From: Croceivirga sp.
GTDB taxonomy: Bacteria > Bacteroidota > Bacteroidia > Flavobacteriales > Flavobacteriaceae
DNA length: 64,000 nucleotides
Assembly: GCA_028284665.1 (NCBI GenBank)
Contig: JANQRG010000043.1
Location: 61,961-125,960 of the forward strand
Direction: 5' to 3'
Under the pieces are notes generated by a model. That model made no database searches. It was not told the origin of the DNA and saw nothing but the letters and a program-made list of their open reading frames with translations. A program made the position numbers and the translations under genes. This document shows positions 52,807 to 63,213 of this stretch, piece by piece. Within the stretch, counting starts at the first letter, position 1, and every line of letters starts with the position of its first letter.

Positions 52807-53292
52807 ATGATGACCATACGGGAAATAAAAAATGATGAAATAGACTTTTTAGAAGATATGCTTTACATGGCCATTTTCATACCTGAAGGACATGATCCTT
52901 TGCCTAAAGACATTATAAAAGACAAATCATTGGCGAAATATACCGACCTATGGGGTAAGGACAACTACGATATTGCTTTGGTTGCCGAAAGTGACCGACA
53001 ACTTATCGGCGCAATTTGGGGTAGGCTTTTCTCCGAGGAAAACCAGGGGTACGGGTTTATAGATACTACCACTCCGGAATTGAGTATGGCGATACACCCT
53101 GAATTTCGGGGTAAGGGCATTGGAACGGAATTGATGCGAACAATAGTTGCTGCGTACAAGAAGCTTGGTGTTGAATTTCTTTCGTTAAGTGTTGATAAAG
53201 CAAACAAGGCTTCCGGACTGTATAAGCGATTGGGTTTTGAAATTGTAGAAGAAACCAAGACGGCATGGACCATGAAGAAAGCAATAAAGTAG
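52807..53292 (+). CDS. GNAT-family N-acetyltransferase
   Basis: A 161-residue acetyltransferase. Motif A, which binds the acetyl-CoA pyrophosphate, is IHPEFRGKGIGTELMRTI near residue 100. The last strands have LSVDKANKASGLYKRLGFEI. Substrate unknown: the N-terminal half (TIREIKNDEIDFLEDMLYMA) resembles general GNATs that modify amines or protein N-termini. It is 39 bases after the hypothetical membrane protein and convergent with the TRAP operon. Confidence 0.88.
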   Translation: MMTIREIKNDEIDFLEDMLYMAIFIPEGHDPLPKDIIKDKSLAKYTDLWGKDNYDIALVAESDRQLIGAIWGRLFSEENQGYGFIDTTTPELSMAIHPEFRGKGIGTELMRTIVAAYKKLGVEFLSLSVDKANKASGLYKRLGFEIVEETKTAWTMKKAIK

Positions 53293-53345
53293 ATGGCTTG
53301 CAATTACCGAAAACAGAGAATCCCGATTCAGACAACCTTCAAATA

Positions 53346-54641
53346 TCAAAATCCAAACAACTCAGGCACCCAAAGACTCAATTCCGGCACATAGGTAATG
53401 ATCATCAAAATAACCAACATCACAATGAACATGGGTAATAAAGGACGTACCACTTGCTGAATTTTCAGGTTGGCTACCCCACAACCTACGAAGAGTACTG
53501 ATCCCACCGGGGGAGTACACAACCCAATGCAAAGATTCAAGATCATGATGATTCCAAAATGGATGGGGTCAATCCCCATTTCGGTGACTATCGGAAGAAA
53601 AATAGGCGTAAAAATCAATACTGCTGGGGTCATGTCCATAAAAATGCCCACAAAGAGTAAAATCAAGTTGATAATGATCAAAATGACTATGGGGTTATTG
53701 CTAATGCTCAGTAGTCCTGCACTGATTTCCTGGGGGATGCTTTCGTAACTCATCACCCAGCTCATGGCGACCGAAGTAGCAATCAACAACATCACAATAG
53801 CTGTGGTTTTTGTGGTTTCCAAAAGAATCGTGGAAACGTCTTTCCATTCGATTTCCTTGTAAACAAAGGCAAGTACAAACGTATAAACTACCGCTACCGC
53901 GGAAGCTTCGGTTGCTGTAAAAATCCCAGCTACTATTCCCCCAATAACTACAACCAATAAGAGCAAACTGGGGAAGGCGTCCAGAAAGCGTTTAAAAAAA
54001 ACACTGATCCCTACAGATTTCGCGGTGGGATACTTTTTTATCCAGGCGTATACCCCTGCGACCAACATTAACGCCAGGCCAATAAGTATACCGGGAACAT
54101 AACCTGCTAAAAACAATGCGGCGATGCTAACCCCTCCACTGGCCAAAGAATAAATAATCAAAATATTGCTCGGGGGAATAATAAGTCCTGTGGTTGCACT
54201 GGTGATGTTCACCGCAGCGCTGAATGATTTATCGTATCCTTCTTTTTCCATCATAGGATTCATGAACCCGCCAATAGCAGAAGCTGCAGCGACTGCAGAG
54301 CCCGAAATGGCCCCGAAAAGCATACAGGCAATGATGTTTACAAAGGCCAATCCACCTGGTAAAGGACCCACAATAGCTTTAGCGAAATCAATCAATCTAC
54401 GGGCAATCCCGCCCTGGTTCATTACTTGCCCTGCTAAAATGAAAAAGGGGATAGCCAACAACGCAAAACTGTCTAATGAAGTAGCCATCCGCTGCGCCAA
54501 TGTGGTCACCGCAGGTAAGGAAGGCATGGAAATGACCAAGGTTAAGAATGCGGAAAGCCCAATACTATACGCAATGGGTACGCGAATTGCCAATAAAATG
54601 ACAAAACTAATTACCAATATCAGTGCTTCCGTATACTCCAT
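53346..54641 (-). CDS. dctM: TRAP transporter large permease (DctM)
   Basis: Large membrane subunit of a tripartite ATP-independent periplasmic transporter, 431 residues and about 12 helices. Family blocks: RVPIAYSIGLSAFLTLVISM, GAISGSAVAAASAIGGFMNP, GLIIPPSNILIIYSLASGG, and DMTPAVLIFTPIFLPIVTEM. It moves an organic acid with sodium. Its start overlaps the end of the small permease gene by 35 bases. It closes the operon kdgK-eda-dctP-dctQ-dctM; the linked enzymes suggest that a uronate or 2-keto-3-deoxy acid is carried. Confidence 0.93.
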   Translation of the reverse strand: MEYTEALILVISFVILLAIRVPIAYSIGLSAFLTLVISMPSLPAVTTLAQRMATSLDSFALLAIPFFILAGQVMNQGGIARRLIDFAKAIVGPLPGGLAFVNIIACMLFGAISGSAVAAASAIGGFMNPMMEKEGYDKSFSAAVNITSATTGLIIPPSNILIIYSLASGGVSIAALFLAGYVPGILIGLALMLVAGVYAWIKKYPTAKSVGISVFFKRFLDAFPSLLLLVVVIGGIVAGIFTATEASAVAVVYTFVLAFVYKEIEWKDVSTILLETTKTTAIVMLLIATSVAMSWVMSYESIPQEISAGLLSISNNPIVILIIINLILLFVGIFMDMTPAVLIFTPIFLPIVTEMGIDPIHFGIIMILNLCIGLCTPPVGSVLFVGCGVANLKIQQVVRPLLPMFIVMLVILMIITYVPELSLWVPELFGF

Positions 54642-55116
54642 TTTTGTTTTTTAAGTAGGTACGCCTACGTTTGAAAAAGGTATCTGCGCCGAAATACGTG
54701 ATCAACAGACCGGAAAGGGGAACAGCACTGTAAATCCATCCTAAAGGGATTTCCAGGGCGGCGGATTTCTGTTGCAACTGGAATGTTAGATAGCATAAAT
54801 TGAGACCGCCTATCACCATTACACAGACGGCAAACAGAACAATGGCAAAAGCCACGATACCCGAATAAAGAACAGGGGCTTTGTTGATTACGGACTCCGG
54901 AATCAAATCAATAGCGAGATGCAATTCTTTGCCGGATGCATAGGCCGCCCCGTATAAACCCAGCCAAATGAGGGAAAAACTTGCTATTTCATCGGTTAAG
55001 GTACTGGGGCTCCCCAACACGTATCGGGACACCACCTGCCAAATCACTGAAAGCAACATTACAGTCATAATGACCAACAAAAGCTTTTCCAGAAGTAGGT
55101 TTACCCGCTTTCTCAT
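54607..55116 (-). CDS. dctQ: TRAP transporter small permease (DctQ)
   Basis: Small membrane subunit, 169 residues and four helices. It has the DctQ pattern SRYVLGSPSTLTDEIASFSL with WLGLYGAAYASGKELHLAID, and a last helix ending in the charged tail FKRRRTYLKNKN. The ATG directly abuts the dctP stop (55116/55117) and its end lies inside dctM, so translation of the three is coupled. It works with the DctM subunit. Confidence 0.9.
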   Translation of the reverse strand: MRKRVNLLLEKLLLVIMTVMLLSVIWQVVSRYVLGSPSTLTDEIASFSLIWLGLYGAAYASGKELHLAIDLIPESVINKAPVLYSGIVAFAIVLFAVCVMVIGGLNLCYLTFQLQQKSAALEIPLGWIYSAVPLSGLLITYFGADTFFKRRRTYLKNKNGVYGSTDIGN

Positions 55117-56091
55117 TTACTGTATTTCTCGTATCGATTCCATGAGGAACAATGATTCGGAGCCTTTTTCAAAAAGAGCATCAAAAGCACTTGTTTTTTC
55201 AGCGAATAATGACTTGTCCGGATAGTTTACTTTCACTCCGGCTTTGGTAATCTCTGTGAGTGCCTTTTCTTCCGCTTTGGCCCATAATTCGCGTTGATAG
55301 AGGGCCGAGGCATCTGCGGCCTCCTGCAGCCATTTTTTTTCTTCGTTGTTCAGTCGCTGCCAGGTTTCAGTGCCAACAAGCAGCACATCAGGTACTGCGG
55401 TATGTTCATCAAAACTGTAGTAGTTACAGACTTCATAGTGTTTTGAAGTATGAAAACTAGGGAGATTATTTTCGGCCCCATCCACTACCCCCTGTTGTAG
55501 GGCGGTATACAATTCCCCCCACGAAATCGGCGTTGGAGAACCTCCCAATTGCTGTACCATACTCACGGCCATATTGCTTTTCTGTACCCGGATCTTCATA
55601 CCTTTCAAGTCCTCGGGAGTTTCAATGGCCTTGTCTTTGGTGTAAAAACTTCGGCTACCGGCGTCGTAAAAGCAAAGTCCCCGTAAACGATAGTCCTCGC
55701 CTTTAATCAAAAATTGACGCCCCACAGGGCTATCATAGACCTGATGGGAATGTGCTTTGTCACGAAAGAGATAGGGAACACTCAGCACCTTATATTCCGG
55801 CACGAAGTTTTCGAGGACCGCAGCTGACACTTTGGTGATGTCCAGACTCCCTATTTGAAGCAGTTCCAGGCATTCCCGCTCCGCACCCAATTGGCCACTG
55901 GGATATATTTTTACCGTTAACTTTCCTTTGGAATTGGTCTTCAGACGCTCCCCCAGGTTGACCATAGCCCTGTGCACAGGGTGATTGGTGTCCAAGCCAT
56001 GGGCCAATCGAAGTATTTTAGAATTTTCTCCTGGGCTGCAACCCAGGAAAAGCATCCCAACGAAAACGAAAAAGAGTCCCTTGAATTTCAA
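55117..56091 (-). CDS. dctP: TRAP transporter substrate-binding lipoprotein (DctP)
   Basis: Extracytoplasmic binding protein of 324 residues with a lipoprotein signal (FVGMLFLGCSPGENSK). DctP features: LRLAHGLDTNHPVHRAMVNL, VKIYPSGQLGAERECLELLQ, the carboxylate-binding Arg in MKIRVQKSNM, and LQQGVVDGAENNLPSF. The start is probably TTG 56091, since no ATG precedes the signal peptide core; that leaves one base after the eda stop. The conserved Arg indicates an organic acid ligand, and the operon points to a hexuronate or a related sugar acid. Confidence 0.92.
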   Translation of the reverse strand: MKFKGLFFVFVGMLFLGCSPGENSKILRLAHGLDTNHPVHRAMVNLGERLKTNSKGKLTVKIYPSGQLGAERECLELLQIGSLDITKVSAAVLENFVPEYKVLSVPYLFRDKAHSHQVYDSPVGRQFLIKGEDYRLRGLCFYDAGSRSFYTKDKAIETPEDLKGMKIRVQKSNMAVSMVQQLGGSPTPISWGELYTALQQGVVDGAENNLPSFHTSKHYEVCNYYSFDEHTAVPDVLLVGTETWQRLNNEEKKWLQEAADASALYQRELWAKAEEKALTEITKAGVKVNYPDKSLFAEKTSAFDALFEKGSESLFLMESIREIQ

Positions 56092-56092
56092 A

Positions 56093-56758
56093 CTATTCCC
56101 TGATTATTTTGATGATCGCCAAAGCCTCAGCTACGGATTGAGTTATGCTTTCAAAGTTTCCGGCAGCAATCAAATCCGCATTAAACAGCTGGCTGCCCAT
56201 GCCCACACAGTGTACCCCGGAGCTAAACCAGGCAAATAGGTTCTCTTCCGTAGGTTTTACCCCTCCTGTAGGCATAATAGGGACCTTTGGATATACCGCT
56301 TTTACCGATTTTACGAACCCCGGACCCAAAACATTCCCGGGAAATACTTTGATCAACTTGGCTTGAAGTTGAAGCGCTTGATAGATCTCGGTAACCGTGC
56401 CGCAGCCAGGAACCCAAAGTACATCGTTTTGATTGGCAAAATGGGCAATTTCAGGGATCAAGGCCGGTGAGACTATAAATTTGGCGCCTTTTTCCAAAGA
56501 TCGCTTTGCATCATCTTTGGAAAAAATCGTCCCGATGCCCAAATAAAGATCTTCGTATTGTTGGGCATGGGTAGCGAGTTCCCCAAAAACATCCAACGCA
56601 TTTTCACCGCGGTTGGTAAACTCAAAAACGCGGACTCCGCCATGGTAGCAGGCATCGAGCACCTTTTTAGCGATCTCAAGTTGCGCATGGTTAAACACAG
56701 GGATCAATCCCGTTTCCTGCATGCCATCCAATAGCGTTTGATGATTGGTTGTATCCAT
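56093..56758 (-). CDS. eda: 2-keto-3-deoxy-6-phosphogluconate aldolase
   Basis: Class I aldolase of 221 residues. The Schiff-base Lys137 is in KLIKVFPGNVLGP and the general base Glu46 is in VFEFTNRGENAL; also GIGTIFSKDDAKR, SPALIPEIAHF and MPTGGVKPTEENL. It splits KDPG to pyruvate and glyceraldehyde 3-phosphate, the last step of the uronate route here. It follows kdgK by 15 bases and precedes dctP by one. The start codon ATG 56758 gives the standard N-terminus. Confidence 0.95.
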   Translation of the reverse strand: MDTTNHQTLLDGMQETGLIPVFNHAQLEIAKKVLDACYHGGVRVFEFTNRGENALDVFGELATHAQQYEDLYLGIGTIFSKDDAKRSLEKGAKFIVSPALIPEIAHFANQNDVLWVPGCGTVTEIYQALQLQAKLIKVFPGNVLGPGFVKSVKAVYPKVPIMPTGGVKPTEENLFAWFSSGVHCVGMGSQLFNADLIAAGNFESITQSVAEALAIIKIIRE

Positions 56759-56773
56759 CTATAATGTTACTAG

Positions 56774-57811
56774 TTATCGCGACACCCTTCCTGAGGCGTC
56801 CCCACCCATGAGTTTTTCAACCTCCTCAACGGTAACTTGATTGGCATCTCCCTTAATGGTATGCTTTAAACAGGAGGCCGCTACAGCAAAATCCAGGGCT
56901 TTCTGGTCATCTTCCCCGTAGGTCAAAAGCCCGTAAATCAATCCCCCCATAAAAGAGTCACCTCCGCCTACACGATCAACGATATGCGTTATTTGGTAGG
57001 TGTTGGACGCATACAGGGTTTTTCCATCATATAACACTCCGGCCCAACTGTTGTGAGAGGCACTGATCGAGCCCCTTAAAGTAGTAATTACTTTTTTGGC
57101 TTTGGGGAATTTATCCATCATTTGTTTGCAAACCGAGGCAAAGGCTTTTGTACTCACTGAATGCCCCTGGGTCACATCCACACCCTCTGGATGAATTCCG
57201 AAGTGTTTTTCAGCATCTTCCTCGTTGCCCAAAATAATATCACAGTGTTCCACCAGGGGAGTCATTATTTTTTCAGGTGCTACGCCATATTTCCAAAGCT
57301 TTTTTCTGTAATTCAAATCGGTTGATATGGTCACCCCCATTTTACTTGCCACTTCGCATGCCTCCAAACAGGCATCGGCAGCACCCTGGGAAATTGCCGG
57401 TGTGATGCCCGTCCAGTGAAACCAACTCGCTTCTTTAAACACACTTTCCCAATCTATCATACCTTTCTCAATTTGGGACATAGCCGAATAGGCCCGGTCA
57501 TACACCACTTTGCTTCCGCGAGCCACGGCACCGGTTTCTAAAAAATAGATGCCCAAACGCTCACCGCCCCATATGATATTGTCCACATTGACACCCCGTT
57601 TACGGAGTTCCATCATGGCGCATTTGCCCAAATCGTTTTCAGGAAGCCTTGTTACAAAATCAACAGGAACCCCATAGTTAGCCAAGGAAACGGCTACGTT
57701 GGATTCCCCACCTCCGTACACTACATCAAATGAATTGGTTTGGGAAAAACGAAGGAACCCTGGTGGGGCCAAGCGCAACATAATTTCACCAAAGGTGACT
57801 ACTTTGTTCAT
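56774..57811 (-). CDS. kdgK: 2-keto-3-deoxygluconate kinase
   Basis: PfkB/ribokinase-family sugar kinase of 345 residues. N-terminal GEIMLRLAPPGFLRFSQTNS and YGGGESNVAVSLANYG; C-terminal ATP site and catalytic Asp in DRVGGGDSFMGGLIYGL (GGGD in place of the usual GAGD). It phosphorylates KDG to KDPG for the Eda aldolase 15 bases downstream. First gene of the operon that also carries the TRAP transporter. It diverges from uxaA across a 128-base region with a 20-bp palindrome. Confidence 0.95.
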   Translation of the reverse strand: MNKVVTFGEIMLRLAPPGFLRFSQTNSFDVVYGGGESNVAVSLANYGVPVDFVTRLPENDLGKCAMMELRKRGVNVDNIIWGGERLGIYFLETGAVARGSKVVYDRAYSAMSQIEKGMIDWESVFKEASWFHWTGITPAISQGAADACLEACEVASKMGVTISTDLNYRKKLWKYGVAPEKIMTPLVEHCDIILGNEEDAEKHFGIHPEGVDVTQGHSVSTKAFASVCKQMMDKFPKAKKVITTLRGSISASHNSWAGVLYDGKTLYASNTYQITHIVDRVGGGDSFMGGLIYGLLTYGEDDQKALDFAVAASCLKHTIKGDANQVTVEEVEKLMGGDASGRVSR

Positions 57812-57899
57812 TATAGTACTAAATTTAGGTATTGATACTACGAATTAAAATCTACAATTTTTGAATTACCTGGGAAAAAGTCAAGGATTTTTAGTTATT

Positions 57900-57919
57900 T
57901 TGTGCAATCGATTGCACAA
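57900..57919. promoter_or_regulatory. Perfect 20-bp palindromic operator between kdgK and uxaA
   Basis: TTGTGCAATCGATTGCACAA is a perfect inverted repeat with a central CG, the style of LacI-family operators. It lies 21 bases before the uxaA ATG and 88 bases before the kdgK start, so one factor could control both operons. No gene for a LacI or GntR repressor is in the window. The rest of the 128-base gap shows a TAGATTTT sequence that may be a weak -7 box for kdgK. Confidence 0.75.
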
Positions 57920-57939
57920 TATTAGCAATTTAATTTGAA

Positions 57940-59577
57940 ATGAAGCAGAAATTCATTAAAATTCATCCTTCGGATAATGTCCTGGTAGCTTTGGAAGCAT
58001 TGGAAGCCGGTTCCGAAATACAATGGAATGGTACTACTTTTCTTTTGAAGGAGGCTGTAAGGGCCAAACACAAGTTTGCGCAAAAGGATTTGGAGGTGGG
58101 TGATCGGATTTTTATGTATGGCGGTGTGGTAGGAAAGGCCAATCAATCCATTGCTCGGGGTGAAGCGCTTACGGTGAACAACGTTTCCCATGAAACTGAG
58201 GATTTCGGAGATCGGAACCAAAATTTATTGTGGGAAAAACCGGACGTTTCCCAATTTAAGGGCCGCACTTTCAAAGGTTATCACCGTTCTGATGGTCAAG
58301 TGGGCACTGCCAATTACTGGGTTGTGATTCCCCTGGTGTTTTGCGAAAACCGTAACGTAAGCGTTTTGAAGGATGCCTTTTTGGAGGAATTGGGTTTTGC
58401 GCCTCCCAATAAATACAAGAGCTATGTAAAAAAGTTAGTGGCCAACTATCAACGCGAAGGTACTGACCGGGATTCCATACTATTGGAAGAAGAAATTAAT
58501 ATATCTCCGTTTTTTGAGCAGGTAGATGGTATCAAGTTCTTGACCCATCAGGGGGGCTGCGGAGGTACCCGTCAGGATTCCGAGGCGCTTTGTGCCTTGA
58601 TCGCGGGGTATTTGAACAACCCGAACGTTGCAGGCGGCACTATTCTGAGTTTAGGATGTCAGAATGCACAAATCTCCATTTTAAAAGATAAACTGAATGT
58701 TCTCAATCCCAATTTTGATAAGCCCTTGTACATTCTGGAACAACAAAGAGAGGGAACGGAAGAAGCCCTTTTGGTAAAAGCGATCCATCACACTTTTGAA
58801 GGATTGATAGCGGCCAACCAAGCGACACGCCAACCCGCCCCTTTAAATAAATTGACCCTAGGATTGGAATGTGGGGGTTCTGACGGATTTTCAGGAATTT
58901 CAGCAAATCCGGCAGTAGGCCATGTTTCAGATATCCTGGTCGCCTTAGGTGGAAAAACGATGTTGGCAGAATTTCCTGAACTCTGTGGAGTGGAACAACA
59001 ACTCCTCAACCGATGTGTCAACGACACCATTGCGAACAAGTTTATGCACCTGATGAAGACGTATTCTGCGGCTGCAGTAGCCGTAGGTTCGGGATTTGAC
59101 ATGAATCCCAGTCCCGGGAATATTAAAGACGGTTTGATCACTGATGCCATGAAAAGTGCAGGGGCAGCCAAGAAAGGGGGTACATCCCCTGTAACCGATG
59201 TACTTGATTATGCAGAATACACCCAAAAACCTGGCTTAAATCTACTTTGTACCCCTGGAAACGACGTGGAAAGCACAAGCGCTTTGGCAGGTTCCGGGGC
59301 TACTATCATTTTGTTCACAACGGGTTTAGGTACCCCAACAGGAAATCCTATTGCTCCGGTCATCAAAATAGCATCCAATAGCAAGTTGGCCCAACGAATG
59401 CCCGATATTATCGACGTGGATGCAGGAGTTGTAATTACAGGTGAGAAGTCCATACCACAAATGGGTGAGGAACTCATGGAATTTATTATCGACGTAGCCA
59501 GCGGAAAAAAGAAAACTAAGGCCCAACAATTAGGTCAGGATGATTTTATACCTTGGAAACGAGGTATCTCGCTTTAA
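57940..59577 (+). CDS. uxaA: Altronate dehydratase
   Basis: UxaA-type dehydratase of 545 residues. The N-terminal SAF domain (about 1-95) begins IHPSDNVLVALEALEAG and has AKHKFAQKDLEVGD. The C-terminal catalytic domain (about 105-540) includes GYHRSDGQVGTANYWVV, THQGGCGGTRQDSEALCAL, LGLECGGSDGFSGISANPA and SVTD-like TSPVTDVLDYAEY. It removes water from D-altronate to give 2-keto-3-deoxygluconate and needs iron or manganese. First gene of uxaA-SDR-uxuA, next to a palindromic operator. KdgK and Eda, which use the product, are transcribed divergently. Confidence 0.93.
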   Translation: MKQKFIKIHPSDNVLVALEALEAGSEIQWNGTTFLLKEAVRAKHKFAQKDLEVGDRIFMYGGVVGKANQSIARGEALTVNNVSHETEDFGDRNQNLLWEKPDVSQFKGRTFKGYHRSDGQVGTANYWVVIPLVFCENRNVSVLKDAFLEELGFAPPNKYKSYVKKLVANYQREGTDRDSILLEEEINISPFFEQVDGIKFLTHQGGCGGTRQDSEALCALIAGYLNNPNVAGGTILSLGCQNAQISILKDKLNVLNPNFDKPLYILEQQREGTEEALLVKAIHHTFEGLIAANQATRQPAPLNKLTLGLECGGSDGFSGISANPAVGHVSDILVALGGKTMLAEFPELCGVEQQLLNRCVNDTIANKFMHLMKTYSAAAVAVGSGFDMNPSPGNIKDGLITDAMKSAGAAKKGGTSPVTDVLDYAEYTQKPGLNLLCTPGNDVESTSALAGSGATIILFTTGLGTPTGNPIAPVIKIASNSKLAQRMPDIIDVDAGVVITGEKSIPQMGEELMEFIIDVASGKKKTKAQQLGQDDFIPWKRGISL

Positions 59578-59587
59578 ACCATTATAG

Positions 59588-60403
59588 ATGAACAGCTTAT
59601 TTGACATCAAAGGGAAAAACATTCTCATTACCGGGGGAACCGGGGTTTTAGGTTCGGAATGGTCAACATACCTTGCGGCGCAAGGCGCACATCTCATTGT
59701 ATTAGGGAGAGCTTTGGAAGATGCTCAGGAAATCGTTGAACAGATAACCTCCGATGGAAATCAGGCCATTGGTTTTGGTTGTGATGTAACCAACGAGGAG
59801 GGCTTAAAACGGGTAGCCGCGTTGGTCAGGTCTCAAATCGGATCGTTGGATGTGCTCATTAACGCAGCAGGAGGCAATATGGCAGGGGCCACTATCACGC
59901 CGGAGCAGACCGTATTGGATAGCGATGTAGAAGCCCTGAGAAAAATCATCGACCTCAATTATGTAGGAACCTATCTGTCTGTCAAGTCATTTCTTCCGCT
60001 TTTTCTCGATACCAAAAAGGGAAGTATCATCAACATCTCCAGCATGTCTGCAGAGCGTCCATTGACTCGGGTAATGGGATATTCTTCTTCTAAAGCGGCT
60101 GTTGATAACCTAACCAAATGGCTTGCTGTGGAGTTTGCACAGAAGTACGGCCCTCAGATGCGTGTTAACGCGTTAGCGCCGGGTTTCTTTCTGACCAAAC
60201 AGAACAAAGAACTATTGACAAATACAGATGGGAGCTACACCGAACGTGCGAATACCATCATTTCCAATACCCCCATGAATCGTTTTGGGCAACCCAATGA
60301 GTTACTCGGTGCAATGCATTATCTCTGCAGTGAGGCATCCCAATTTGTAACAGGAACTATTATGGCGATTGATGGTGGTTTTAGCGCTTATTCAGGAGTG
60401 TGA
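59588..60403 (+). CDS. SDR-family oxidoreductase, probable fructuronate reductase
   Basis: Short-chain dehydrogenase of 271 residues. Cofactor motif [11 protein letters not shown] near residue 12, [10 protein letters not shown], catalytic Ser in [11 protein letters not shown], and [19 protein letters not shown] with Tyr and Lys. It begins ten bases after uxaA and is followed by mannonate dehydratase, so the best guess is reduction of fructuronate to mannonate, a step done by SDR proteins in many Bacteroidota and Firmicutes in place of UxuB. Tagaturonate reduction is also possible. Confidence 0.85.
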   Translation: MNSLFDIKGKNILITGGTGVLGSEWSTYLAAQGAHLIVLGRALEDAQEIVEQITSDGNQAIGFGCDVTNEEGLKRVAALVRSQIGSLDVLINAAGGNMAGATITPEQTVLDSDVEALRKIIDLNYVGTYLSVKSFLPLFLDTKKGSIINISSMSAERPLTRVMGYSSSKAAVDNLTKWLAVEFAQKYGPQMRVNALAPGFFLTKQNKELLTNTDGSYTERANTIISNTPMNRFGQPNELLGAMHYLCSEASQFVTGTIMAIDGGFSAYSGV

Positions 60404-60536
60404 TTCTGAGGAAAGAGGAAAGAAACAAGAGGTAAGACTAAAAAGGAAAAACAAGTTTATGGGAAAGCGAAGCGGTTCCATCTGCAATAAATTTTGGAAT
60501 AGCTTTAATTTCAGTGTATTACAAAATTTTAAACAG

Positions 60537-61712
60537 ATGAAAAAACTGGAACAAACCATGCGCTGGTACGGCCCCAATGACCCTGTGCGCCTTTCCGATA
60601 TTCGGCAGGCGGGCGCCATGGGTGTTGTGACCGCTTTGCACCATATTCCCAACGGGGAAGTATGGCCACTCCCGGAAATTGAGCGGAGAAAAGCGTTGAT
60701 CACTTCGGCAGGGCTTCGGTGGAGTGTGGTAGAAAGCATTCCTGTTCATGAAGACATCAAAACACGAAGTGGCCAATATGCGCATTATATTGAAGTGTAT
60801 AAGCAATGTATTCGCAATTTGGCTGAAGCCGGGATCCAAACGGTTTGTTACAATTTTATGCCCATTCTGGATTGGACGCGTACAGACCTTGGCTATGAAC
60901 TCCCTAACGGTGCAAAGGCCTTACGATTTGAAACCGCTGCCCTGGTAGCCTTTGACGTGTTTATTCTAAAACGTCCGCATGCCGAAAGAAATTACACAAT
61001 AGAGCAGCTTGCCAAAGGAAAGGCAAAATTTGAACAAATGGAAGCTTCCGAAAAAGCCGAACTTACCCGAAACATTATTGCGGGATTACCGGGTGCGGAG
61101 GAGGGCTACACAATAGCGCAATTTCAGCAGCAACTAGATAAGTATGCCGACGTTGATCACCAAAAGTTGAGACTACACCTGAAACTGTTCCTGGATGAAA
61201 TCGTTCCGGTTTGTGAAGAAGTAGGGGTCAACATGGCCATCCACCCGGACGACCCACCATTTGACATTTTTGGATTGCCCAGAGTTGTAAGCACAGCGGC
61301 AGATGTAGCGCGCATTTTTAGGCAGACGGACAGTACCCATAATGGCCTAACTTTTTGTACGGGTTCTTTTGGCGTAAGAGCCGATAATCACCTTCCAAAC
61401 ATGGTGCGGAAGTTTAAAGACCGTATTCATTTCATTCATTTGCGCAGCACCAGGCGCGACGAGGAAGGAAATTTTCATGAGGCAGACCATTTAAATGGTG
61501 ATGTACCTATGGCGGAAGTCATGCGTGAACTTCTTGTCATGCAACAGGAAAAAGAAAACCAGGTGCCTATGCGGCCGGACCATGGCCATCAAATGCTGGA
61601 TGACCTTAACAAAAAAACGAATCCCGGGTACACAGGGATAGGACGACTTAAAGGATTGGCAGAATTACGAGGATTGGAAATGGGTATTCTTGGATATGAC
61701 AAAACTATTTGA
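60537..61712 (+). CDS. uxuA: Mannonate dehydratase
   Basis: UxuA of 391 residues from ATG 60537 ([20 protein letters not shown]); the frame is open further up but that part is low-complexity and not protein-like. Family blocks: [83 protein letters not shown], and [14 protein letters not shown]-barrel, manganese-dependent. It converts D-mannonate to 2-keto-3-deoxygluconate. The 133 bases before it hold no clear gene; its end overlaps the convergent DASS gene by eight bases. Confidence 0.95.
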   Translation: MKKLEQTMRWYGPNDPVRLSDIRQAGAMGVVTALHHIPNGEVWPLPEIERRKALITSAGLRWSVVESIPVHEDIKTRSGQYAHYIEVYKQCIRNLAEAGIQTVCYNFMPILDWTRTDLGYELPNGAKALRFETAALVAFDVFILKRPHAERNYTIEQLAKGKAKFEQMEASEKAELTRNIIAGLPGAEEGYTIAQFQQQLDKYADVDHQKLRLHLKLFLDEIVPVCEEVGVNMAIHPDDPPFDIFGLPRVVSTAADVARIFRQTDSTHNGLTFCTGSFGVRADNHLPNMVRKFKDRIHFIHLRSTRRDEEGNFHEADHLNGDVPMAEVMRELLVMQQEKENQVPMRPDHGHQMLDDLNKKTNPGYTGIGRLKGLAELRGLEMGILGYDKTI

Positions 61713-63183
61713 CAAATGACCCCGGAAACGGTTCCCGTAAGAAATCCCAAAGCCCAGGTAGTATAAAATAGGTCAGCAATGCTACCAGCAAAACTGAAAT
61801 AAGGTTCATCCAGATGCCCACTCGTACCATATCAGGTATTCGTAAATAGCCTGATCCGAAAATAATGGCGTTGGGTGGGGTAGCCACCGGGAGCATAAAG
61901 GCACATGAGGCAGCAATGGTTACACCAACCATCAAGACAAACGGATGTGCATCGAAGATAACGGCAATGGGTACAATAACGGGCAAAAGCATCGAAATGA
62001 CCGCCAGATTGGAAGTCACTTCTGTCAAGAAATTAACTGCTCCAATCAAAATGAAGACCAGAGCAAGCAATGAAATTCCCTGAATAGCGGTTAGTTGACC
62101 ACCAATCCATTCGGCTAGGCCTGTTTGTGAGAATCCAGAAGCCAGGGAAAGACCACCCCCGTACAATAATAATATGCCCCAAGGTAGTTTTGAGGCTTCT
62201 TCCCAATTCAGAATACGTTTACTTTTTTGTTGTTTGCTAGGGAGTAGGAAAAGACTTATGGCAAAAAAAATGGCAATAATACTATCATCTATTGCTGGTA
62301 CAAATGGTTTGATGAGATAATCCCGCAGTATCCAGCACAGGGCCGTGAATAAAAAAACAATTAGAACCGATTGTTCTTCAAAACTTATAGCGCCCAATTC
62401 GCCGAGCAATCGCCGTACTTCTTTTTTTCCTCCAGGAAAGCTCTTTTGTTTGAAAGTATACGCAAATCTGGTCAGATAAAACCAGCATATGATTAAAAGA
62501 ATTATAGAAACAGGCAACCCGAACCGCATCCATTGAATAAAGGTAAGTTCAATACCATACGTTTCTTCCAAAATTCCACTTAAAACGAGATTGGGAGGAG
62601 TTCCTATCAAAGTCGCTATCCCGCCAATGGAAGCAGCGTAACCAATCGATAGCATTAACGCCTTGCCAAATACTTCGGTTTCATTGGCTTGTGTGGCCGG
62701 ATTGTCTTTTAATTGCTTCACGATGGCCATGCCAATGGGAAGCATCATCACTGCTGTAGCCGTGTTCGATATCCACATTGAGAGGAAGGCCGTGGCCACC
62801 ATGAATCCCAAAACAATTTTCGTAATACCTGTACCAATGAGATTGATGATATTCAAGGCGATGCGTTTGTGAAGATTCCATTTTTCAATGGCAATGGCTA
62901 GTATAAAGCCGCCAATAAACAGAAAAATGTACTTATGCCCGTAACTTTCGGTTGTTGTTGTCAAATCCAGGGCACCTGTCAATGGAAATAAAACGATTGG
63001 CAATAATGCGGTTACGGCGATTGGTACCACTTCCAAAGTCCACCATGTAGCAATCCATAAGGTTGAGGCCAATACTGCATTTGCTTCTTTCGACAACCCC
63101 TGTGGATGAAAGAACAATACTGTTGCTACGAAAAAGGATGGTCCGGCTACAAGACCGAAACTCTTTAAAACGCGTTGATTCAC
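61705..63183 (-). CDS. DASS-family (SLC13) sodium:anion symporter
   Basis: Inner-membrane transporter of 492 residues, about 12 helices. The two SNT-type sodium/substrate motifs are visible as [20 protein letters not shown] near residue 135 and [20 protein letters not shown] near residue 400. The N-terminus has [20 protein letters not shown]. Family substrates are dicarboxylates, citrate or sulfate. It shares a strand with the GH2 gene upstream (30-base gap), so it may be linked with uronate release, but the anion carried is unknown. Confidence 0.9.
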   Translation of the reverse strand: MNQRVLKSFGLVAGPSFFVATVLFFHPQGLSKEANAVLASTLWIATWWTLEVVPIAVTALLPIVLFPLTGALDLTTTTESYGHKYIFLFIGGFILAIAIEKWNLHKRIALNIINLIGTGITKIVLGFMVATAFLSMWISNTATAVMMLPIGMAIVKQLKDNPATQANETEVFGKALMLSIGYAASIGGIATLIGTPPNLVLSGILEETYGIELTFIQWMRFGLPVSIILLIICWFYLTRFAYTFKQKSFPGGKKEVRRLLGELGAISFEEQSVLIVFLFTALCWILRDYLIKPFVPAIDDSIIAIFFAISLFLLPSKQQKSKRILNWEEASKLPWGILLLYGGGLSLASGFSQTGLAEWIGGQLTAIQGISLLALVFILIGAVNFLTEVTSNLAVISMLLPVIVPIAVIFDAHPFVLMVGVTIAASCAFMLPVATPPNAIIFGSGYLRIPDMVRVGIWMNLISVLLVALLTYFILPGLWDFLREPFPGSFVK

Positions 63184-63213
63184 AGCTGATGATTTTTTTA
63201 AGGGGTATGTAGG

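Noticed and set aside
60369..60536. Upstream start for UxuA
   Set aside because: The extension overlaps the SDR end and is Lys/Arg-rich low-complexity sequence; the family N-terminus begins at ATG 60537.
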